A stretch of DNA of 10,353 bases. Source: Phycisphaerae bacterium (GTDB lineage: Bacteria > Planctomycetota > Phycisphaerae > UBA1845 > Fen-1342). The notes under the pieces were generated by a model. It ran no database searches and was not told where the DNA came from. It saw only the letters and a program-made list of their open reading frames with translations. A program made the position numbers and the translations under genes. Positions 6,744 through 10,353 of this stretch are shown here, piece by piece; position 1 is the stretch's first letter; each line of letters opens with the position of its first letter. The DNA lies in the NCBI GenBank assembly GCA_026984555.1, contig JALSRY010000510.1:1-10353 (forward strand), written 5' to 3'.

Positions 6744-7883
6744 TCACGCCGTCGCATGTTTTTCCGTGTCGGTACCTTCCTTGCGATGGGTCGTGCCGGG
6801 GGGTTCGTGATCCGCCGGGGAATCGAGCGCGGGTATCAGAATGCGGAAGGTTGTGCCGCCGCCCGCCACCGATTCGACATCCATGCTGCCGCGATGGGCA
6901 TCGACGATGCGCGTCGCAATCGCAAGCCCGAGCCCCGTTCCCCGCCCGCGCCCCTTCGTGGTAAAGAATGGTTCGAAGATGTGCGGCAGGACATCGGGCG
7001 CGATGCCGGTGCCGGTGTCGCTGATTTCGACACAGACCGCATCGCAACCGATGTCGGAGTCCTCTTCCGATTTGAGGGCCAGTCGCTGGCAGCGGATACG
7101 GATAGTCAGATCGCCGCCGTCGGGCATGCTGTCGGTGGCGTTGAGCAGGATGTTGACGAATACCTGTTCGAGCAAGGGCGGGTCCACCAGGGCGTAGTCA
7201 TCGACCATGTCGTAGTGGCGATGGACGCGGATGCCACGCTCGTCGAAGCGTGTCCCCGTTGCCGCGATCGCGGCTTCGGCCACGTCGCGGATGCGCGTCT
7301 GTACGGGGCGGATGACGTGTTCGCGGGCCAGTGTCAGCAGTCGGCGGACGATCAGGTCGATACGCAACAGGCCGCTGTCGATCAGATCGAGCATCGCCCG
7401 GGCGCGCGCCGGGTCGTCGTCCAGGCTCCGCCGCAGGATACGCGAGCAGTTCTGGATGCCGTCGAGCGGGTTGTTGACTTCGTGGGCGACGGTGGCGGCG
7501 AGCTCGCCGAGGAACGCCAGCCGCTCGCGCCGGCGCAGCTCTTCGTGCAAGCGTTGTTCCTCCCGGCTGGCTTCCGCCAGGCGCGAGGCCACGAGGTTGA
7601 TCGCGTTGACGAGCTTGTGGAAATCGCCTCCGCTCGGGGGCGGCAGGTTGCCCGGCTGGCGACCGCGCCCCAGGTCGTCGGCGATGCGCCTGAGGCTGCC
7701 CAGCGTGCGGCGAAGGTAGCGGCTGGCGATGCGCTCGCACACCAGCGACGCCAACAACGCTCCAGCCAGGCAAACCGCCACCGCTCGCCACGACTCCGGC
7801 CAGAGCACCAGCGCGACGGTACCGCTGAGAACGACGCCGACCTGGAGCAGCAGAAACAAGGTGTGTCGGAAGCCACGCAACAT
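6744..7883 (-). CDS. Membrane-bound sensor histidine kinase
   Basis: This 379-aa protein starts at ATG 7883, where the signal-like hydrophobic N-terminus begins; an upstream in-frame ATG (7952) adds a Cys/Gly-rich stretch that does not look natural. Two membrane segments (about 9-27 and 33-49) are joined by only about five residues (WPESW), so there is essentially no external sensor. A HAMP-like linker (50-105) and a coiled coil (105-122) follow. The H-box is LAATVAHEVNNPLDGI with H134, the predicted phosphorylated histidine. The ATP-binding domain has the N-box FVNILLNATDS (N244, N248), G1 DTGTGIAPD (289-297), F-box FEPFFTTK (303-310) and G2 GTGLGLAI (315-322). It is NtrB-like in the kinase core. 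No response regulator is in the window. The gene downstream, 138 bases away, is the ECF sigma factor, so its partner is unknown. The C-terminus is a charged tail. Confidence 0.93.
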   Translation of the reverse strand: MLRGFRHTLFLLLQVGVVLSGTVALVLWPESWRAVAVCLAGALLASLVCERIASRYLRRTLGSLRRIADDLGRGRQPGNLPPPSGGDFHKLVNAINLVASRLAEASREEQRLHEELRRRERLAFLGELAATVAHEVNNPLDGIQNCSRILRRSLDDDPARARAMLDLIDSGLLRIDLIVRRLLTLAREHVIRPVQTRIRDVAEAAIAATGTRFDERGIRVHRHYDMVDDYALVDPPLLEQVFVNILLNATDSMPDGGDLTIRIRCQRLALKSEEDSDIGCDAVCVEISDTGTGIAPDVLPHIFEPFFTTKGRGRGTGLGLAIATRIVDAHRGSMDVESVAGGGTTFRILIPALDSPADHEPPGTTHRKEGTDTEKHATA

Positions 7884-7892
7884 GGTGCCGCC

Positions 7893-7920
7893 ATTATCCC
7901 CGCAACCGGGTGGCCCACAA
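7893..7920 (-). promoter_or_regulatory. Candidate sigma70-type promoter for the histidine kinase
   Basis: On the minus strand TTGTGG (7915-7920), 16 bases, then GATAAT (7893-7898). The sequence CGCGCTTGTGR and the 16-base spacer are shared with the promoter at 4012-4039. Transcription would start near 7886, almost at the ATG (7883), so the mRNA would be nearly leaderless; this fits the lack of a clear Shine-Dalgarno before that ATG. Confidence 0.4.
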
Positions 7921-7929
7921 GCGCGGGTG

Positions 7930-7962
7930 TCGGTACGCCCCGATCGGTACAATAATCGGTGC
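7930..7962 (+). repeat. Three direct TCGGTRC repeats in the kinase/BON divergent region
   Basis: TCGGTAC occurs at 7930-7936 and 7944-7950 and TCGGTGC at 7956-7962, at 14- and 12-base steps, roughly one helical turn and a bit. The middle copy overlaps the palindrome CCGATCGG (7940-7947). Position between two divergent genes makes a regulator binding array plausible; no regulator can be named. Confidence 0.4.
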
Positions 7963-8028
7963 GATCCATAATGGTGCTGCGGAGCGAAAATGCGTATCCT
8001 CAGGCGTTGTCGCTCGCCGCGCCACGAC

Positions 8029-8034
8029 GAGGAG
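8029..8034 (+). promoter_or_regulatory. Shine-Dalgarno site deciding the BON gene start
   Basis: GAGGAG ends 7 bases before the ATG at 8042 and selects this start over an in-frame ATG 132 bases upstream. Its surroundings (CGAGGAGTTCGAAA) nearly match those of the membrane protein gene at 3919. Confidence 0.75.
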
Positions 8035-8041
8035 TTCGAAA

Positions 8042-8446
8042 ATGATCAAGTCGGGAATCACCGTATTGCTGCTGCTCGGACTGGGCGGCTTCGCCTATTT
8101 CTACTTTTCGGCTGACGTGAGCGGCAGCCGATCCGATCGCGCCAAGGCCGCGGCCAAGAGCCTGGGCGACGCTGTCCGCGACAAAGGGGTCGCGGAGCTG
8201 GTCGAGGTTCGTCTCAAAACCAAGTTCGGCATCGACGCGACCCGCTTCGTGCACGCGTTCTTCGACGATGGGCACGTCGTGGTCTACGGCATGGTGCCCG
8301 ACGGCCTCGACACCGGAGCGCTCCAGGCAGAAGCGGCGAAAGTCCCCGGCGTCAGCGACGCGACCGTGCTGGTGGAAACGCGACCGGGCTTTATTCAGCC
8401 ACTCAAACCGATCCGAAAAAACGCGCCGGCGTCTCCCTCGCCTTGA
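8042..8446 (+). CDS. Small membrane-anchored BON-domain protein
   Basis: This 134-aa protein has an N-terminal hydrophobic segment (about 4-22, SGITVLLLLGLGGFAYFYF) that should act as a signal anchor or uncleaved signal. An Ala/Lys/Ser helix (31-47) leads into a BON-like domain (about 50-113): helix GVAELVEVRLKTKFGID, strand GHVVVYGMV with the typical central glycine, helix DTGALQAEAAKV, and final strand PGVSDATVLVE. BON domains in OsmY-like and related proteins sit in the periplasm and are thought to contact membranes or polymers. Only one copy is present. No lipoprotein cysteine is visible at the expected site. The tail is short and Pro/Ser-rich. The gene stands alone, divergent from the histidine kinase; shared control is possible. 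Confidence 0.8.
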   Translation: MIKSGITVLLLLGLGGFAYFYFSADVSGSRSDRAKAAAKSLGDAVRDKGVAELVEVRLKTKFGIDATRFVHAFFDDGHVVVYGMVPDGLDTGALQAEAAKVPGVSDATVLVETRPGFIQPLKPIRKNAPASPSP

Positions 8447-8532
8447 TCCGGCGTGTCCGGGCCGGCTGTCGCCACCCTTCCGGGCGCCAACACCGCCAGA
8501 TTCTCGTAGCGGCGGGTCGCGCGCGGCGCGCT

Positions 8533-8570
8533 GCCCGTGTATTCACTAGTGCGAATGCGGGCAACTGTTT
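8533..8570 (+). terminator. Possible terminator after the BON gene
   Basis: A 30-base imperfect dyad (8533-8562) pairs GCCCG with CGGGC at its ends and centres on CACTAGTG, with wobble pairs and two mismatches between. It is followed by AACTGTTTT. The T-run is short and starts a few bases late, so this is a weak intrinsic-terminator candidate. The CACTAGTG core could instead be an operator. Confidence 0.3.
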
Positions 8571-8597
8571 TGGCGCCAAGCGGTTGCGCGTTTTGGG

Positions 8598-8626
8598 TTG
8601 GCTTGTGAATGCCCGTTCGTTATACT
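8598..8626 (+). promoter_or_regulatory. Sigma70-type promoter upstream of the PHP gene
   Basis: TTGGCT (8598-8603), 17 bases, TATACT (8621-8626): 4/6 and 5/6 matches to the consensus at the ideal spacing, in an otherwise GC-rich stretch. Transcription would start about 8632-8634, roughly 290 bases before the PHP start codon. Confidence 0.55.
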
Positions 8627-8633
8627 TCGATGC

Positions 8634-8924
8634 AGGAATCGGGCCTGCTTCGTGGGGGGCTCCCCTTGACTCCGGCACGCGGCCGGGGGTGTGGGTGTCC
8701 GTCGGCGTGTGTGACTGCACGCGTTGTCGCGGCGGCGCATGGGGTGGCGGCTCGAACAGAAAAGGGCCAGGGGGCCACTGAACGAGCGAGGGGAAACCCG
8801 TGCGGTTTCCCAACGCAGCACAACCTGGGGGCCGGCGGCCCGCGCGCTGCGCATGCGGACGAGCGGGCGACGGTCCGGTCGGAATGCGGTCGCCGGTCGC
8901 CGGCGGTCACGACGTGGAGGGAAC
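8634..8924 (+). other. Long hairpin-rich leader or small RNA upstream of the PHP gene
   Basis: With 8447-8633 this makes a 478-base stretch without a convincing protein gene. Possible stems in order: GCAGG/CCTGC (8632-8648), CCGGC/GCCGG (8672-8686), GCGTG/CACGC (8705-8722), GGCC/GGCC (8765-8776), a perfect 8-bp GGGAAACC/GGTTTCCC with 5-base loop (8791-8811), and GGGCC/GGCCC (8829-8841). CCAGG (8767-8771) and CCTGG (8825-8829) could close around the 8-bp hairpin. I cannot match it to RNase P, tmRNA, SRP, 6S or a riboswitch I know. At this GC content short stems arise by chance; the GGGAAACC stem is the best supported. Confidence 0.35.
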
Positions 8925-9695
8925 ATGGATCGTTCGGTTTACAACCTTCACAACCACACGCCGTTCTCACATGGGGCGTACACCATCGACGAGTTGTGCG
9001 CCGCTCACCACGCCTGTGAGGACGTGGAGTTCGCCGGCATCGGTATCACGGACCACCTGTTTTGCACACCGTCGTCGCGCGAGATCCGCAGCGAGCGCGA
9101 GTTCGATCGCGTGTTTGCCCGCGAGACCCGCAACTACATTGACGCCGTGCATCAGGCCCGGCGGCGCTGGGCGGGGAAATTACAGGTGTTTTGCGGCTGT
9201 GAAATCAACTGGCCGCTCAACAAGGACAAGCTCGACCTGATCCGCACGCGGCTCAACGGGATCGACTACGTGTTGTTCGAGTTCATCGACTGGGCCGGCC
9301 TGACGCAGCTCGCGAACCAGGCCCGGCGCTGGCCGTGTCCGATCGGCCTGGCGCACACCGATGTTCGGCGGCAGTTTCCCACGACGTCGATGGACCAGGT
9401 CGTCCGCACGCTTGCCAACGCTCGCATCTTCTACGAAGTCAACGTGGCGTTCCTGCCCCTGGACCAGCACGCGCAGTGGCTCAGCATCTTGCCGAACCAC
9501 CGCGTCGCGGTCTCCATCGGCACCGATACGCACGACGATCTGAGCTGCATCGCCCAGGTACGCGACGTGGCCGACTACCTCGACTCGGTGGGGCTCGGCG
9601 AAAAGTACGTGCGGCCCCAGCCGCGCGACGCCGCGGCCGCTCCAAGCTCCTCGGGCCGGGGCGCCTGCGCCACCGCGAACAACCGTTCGGCCTGA
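8925..9695 (+). CDS. PHP-domain metal-dependent phosphoesterase
   Basis: This 256-aa protein from ATG 8925 has GGAGG 4 bases before the start codon. All PHP metal-ligand motifs are present: H9-N-H11 (LHNHTPFSHG), D43-H44 (GITDH), E93 (GCEIN), H145 (LAHTD) and D201/H203 (GTDTHD). The domain fills about residues 5-225, the size of histidinol-phosphatase-like or other stand-alone PHP enzymes, which hydrolyse phosphate esters with two or three bound metals. The substrate cannot be told from the sequence. The first residues run straight into the first strand (SVYNLHNH), supporting this start; the open frame further upstream is Arg-rich and lies in the leader. The last 25 residues are low-complexity Ala/Ser. 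No histidine-biosynthesis genes are nearby. It ends 30 bases before a convergent HAD phosphatase gene. Confidence 0.88.
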   Translation: MDRSVYNLHNHTPFSHGAYTIDELCAAHHACEDVEFAGIGITDHLFCTPSSREIRSEREFDRVFARETRNYIDAVHQARRRWAGKLQVFCGCEINWPLNKDKLDLIRTRLNGIDYVLFEFIDWAGLTQLANQARRWPCPIGLAHTDVRRQFPTTSMDQVVRTLANARIFYEVNVAFLPLDQHAQWLSILPNHRVAVSIGTDTHDDLSCIAQVRDVADYLDSVGLGEKYVRPQPRDAAAAPSSSGRGACATANNRSA

Positions 9696-9725
9696 TCGCC
9701 GCCGCCGGCGGGGCGCGATGCGGGG

Positions 9726-10055
9726 TTATGCGCCGTAGTCCGCCGCGAGCTCGTCAAGGGTTTGCTGCCAGTTGCGGAAGCGGATCGCGCGATCGTCGAT
9801 CCAGACGTGGGCGATTGGCTTGCCCATGTGGATCGCGTCGTAAGGCATGCCGTGCTGGTCGAGCCAGTGCTTGGTGACGTTGTATTCCGCCCAGCCGCGG
9901 GCGGTGTAGATGACGATCGTGTGGCCGGCGTCCTTGAGTCGGCGCAGGGCGTCTCGCGCTCCGTCGATGGGCCTTGCCAGGGGCCGGTCGAATACGCGCT
10001 CCTCGGTCGAGATCACACCGTCCAGGTCCACCATGATCGAGATCGGTTTGTTCAT
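9726..10055 (-). CDS. Small HAD-superfamily phosphatase, capsule-biosynthesis-phosphatase-like
   Basis: This 109-aa protein from ATG 10055 has GGAGGA 8 bases upstream. HAD motif I is VDLDGVI (D10 nucleophile, D12), motif II is YTARG (T51), the lysine is in MGKP (K79) and motif III is WIDDRAI (D87, D88). There is no large cap domain. The order and wording (DLDG, TARG, then WL..HG.PYD.I..GKP, IDDRAI.F) resemble the small phosphatases of capsule gene clusters (EcbF/BcbF type). Substrates of these are poorly known, probably sugar or polyol phosphates. The open frame continues upstream to 10346, but that part consists of DNA repeats without codon-like conservation and the strong ribosome site supports the short form. 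It faces the PHP phosphoesterase. Nucleotide or 5'-phosphate hydrolysis cannot be excluded. Confidence 0.85.
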   Translation of the reverse strand: MNKPISIMVDLDGVISTEERVFDRPLARPIDGARDALRRLKDAGHTIVIYTARGWAEYNVTKHWLDQHGMPYDAIHMGKPIAHVWIDDRAIRFRNWQQTLDELAADYGA

Positions 10056-10063
10056 CGCGGTCT

Positions 10064-10069
10064 TCCTCC
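10064..10069 (-). promoter_or_regulatory. Shine-Dalgarno site deciding the HAD phosphatase start
   Basis: GGAGGA on the minus strand ends 8 bases before the ATG at 10055. It favours the 109-aa protein over the 206-aa reading that would include the upstream repeats. Confidence 0.7.
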
Positions 10070-10163
10070 GTCTGTTGCGGAGAATCTTCGGCGAAAGGCG
10101 CGCGTTCGTCCACGACGCGGCGTGTCGCTGCTCGGTGCGCAAGCCCGGTGCGGAGACGGTTCG

Positions 10164-10353
10164 GCAAGAAAGCTGCCGCCTGCGCGGGTCGTAGGCCGCG
10201 AAGGGCGTCGGTTGTGTCGTGGATCGTGTGCAAGGAAGCTGTCGCCTGCGCGGGTCGTAGGCCGCGAAGGGTGTCGGGTGGGTGGTGGTCGTCCGTCCCG
10301 GTCCGCGAATCGAACGCCTACCAGGGTCGCAAGCCGCGAAGGGCATCGGTTAT
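10164..10353. repeat. Imperfect direct repeats upstream of the HAD gene, running off the window
   Basis: A 51-base unit at 10164-10214 recurs at 10230-10280 with about four mismatches (period 66). A third, more diverged copy of its 3' part covers 10315-10353, with its equivalent point 72 bases further on, and is cut by the window end. The core is GGGTCG, two variable bases, then GCCGCGAAGGG and TCGG. In copies 1 and 2, GCCTGCG and CGTAGGC can pair (one G-T) around CGGGT. No coding role is likely. The array may continue to the right. It could be an intergenic repeat family or a regulatory array. Confidence 0.7.

Noticed and set aside
7948..7972. TACAAT and CATAAT as -10 boxes for the BON gene
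   Set aside because: No acceptable -35 hexamer lies at 16-18 bases upstream of either one.
8774..8811. Resemblance to cobalamin riboswitch pieces (CCACTG then GGGAAA) or to a group II intron domain
   Set aside because: The other conserved boxes and their order are missing, and no intron-encoded reverse transcriptase is present.
8403..8813. A 136-codon minus-strand frame in the stretch between the BON and PHP genes
   Set aside because: The translation is Pro/Arg-rich low complexity with no domain or ribosome site, and the same stretch holds a good plus-strand promoter and leader.
8724..8924. N-terminal extension of the PHP protein
   Set aside because: The 67 added residues are Arg/Gly-rich and unlike PHP proteins; GGAGG before ATG 8925 and the start of the first strand right after it support the short form.
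9696..9725. GC-rich palindrome CCGCCGGCGG between the convergent PHP and HAD genes as a two-way terminator
   Set aside because: There is no T-run on either side and the palindrome leaves no proper loop; such strings are common at this GC content.
10056..10346. N-terminal extension of the HAD phosphatase containing repeated PFAAYDPRRRQL
   Set aside because: The repeat is conserved as DNA without regard to codon position, and a strong Shine-Dalgarno precedes the ATG at 10055.

Overview
This is a very GC-rich window whose codons end mostly in G or C. It looks like a chromosomal segment from a free-living, probably planctomycete-type bacterium. Three things suggest this: an O-antigen-ligase-like membrane protein with a TPR tail, a large polytopic protein of a planctomycete-like family, and an ECF sigma/anti-sigma pair with a secreted STN-type protein. 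That placement is an inference from gene style; the window holds no rRNA, tRNA or other taxonomic marker. I see no transposase, integrase, phage gene, CRISPR array or tRNA.

Layout. From the left edge to base 1004 (+) is the C-terminal part of an O-antigen ligase-like protein. Facing it on the minus strand is a two-gene operon read from 3919 down to 1133: a 617-aa membrane protein with a large soluble insert, then a CDP-alcohol phosphatidyltransferase 3 bases downstream. A good sigma70-type promoter lies at 4012-4039. A second minus-strand operon runs from 6605 down to 4203: ECF sigma factor, membrane-anchored anti-sigma factor (4-base ATGA overlap), and an exported protein built from repeated STN-like modules. 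A possible 43-codon extra reading frame overlaps its last stop codon. Upstream, also minus, is a membrane-bound histidine kinase (7883-6744) with no response regulator in view.

A short divergent region with repeated TCGGTRC motifs separates the kinase from a small membrane-anchored BON-domain protein (8042-8446, +). A 478-base stretch without a convincing protein gene follows. It holds a possible terminator, a sigma70-like promoter and a roughly 290-base hairpin-rich leader in front of a PHP-domain phosphoesterase (8925-9695, +). Facing that gene is a 109-aa HAD phosphatase resembling capsule-biosynthesis phosphatases (10055-9726, -). The right end carries long imperfect direct repeats that run out of the window.

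How the parts may work together. The left half concerns the envelope: glycan polymerisation or ligation, phospholipid headgroup transfer and membrane proteins. The middle is a signalling block. The anti-sigma factor should hold the sigma factor at the membrane, and the STN protein is the natural candidate for an extracytoplasmic sensor or partner. The histidine kinase and BON protein could report on envelope state, but nothing in the sequence links them directly to the sigma operon. The sigma/anti-sigma/STN module and the leader of the PHP gene are the parts most worth a second look.
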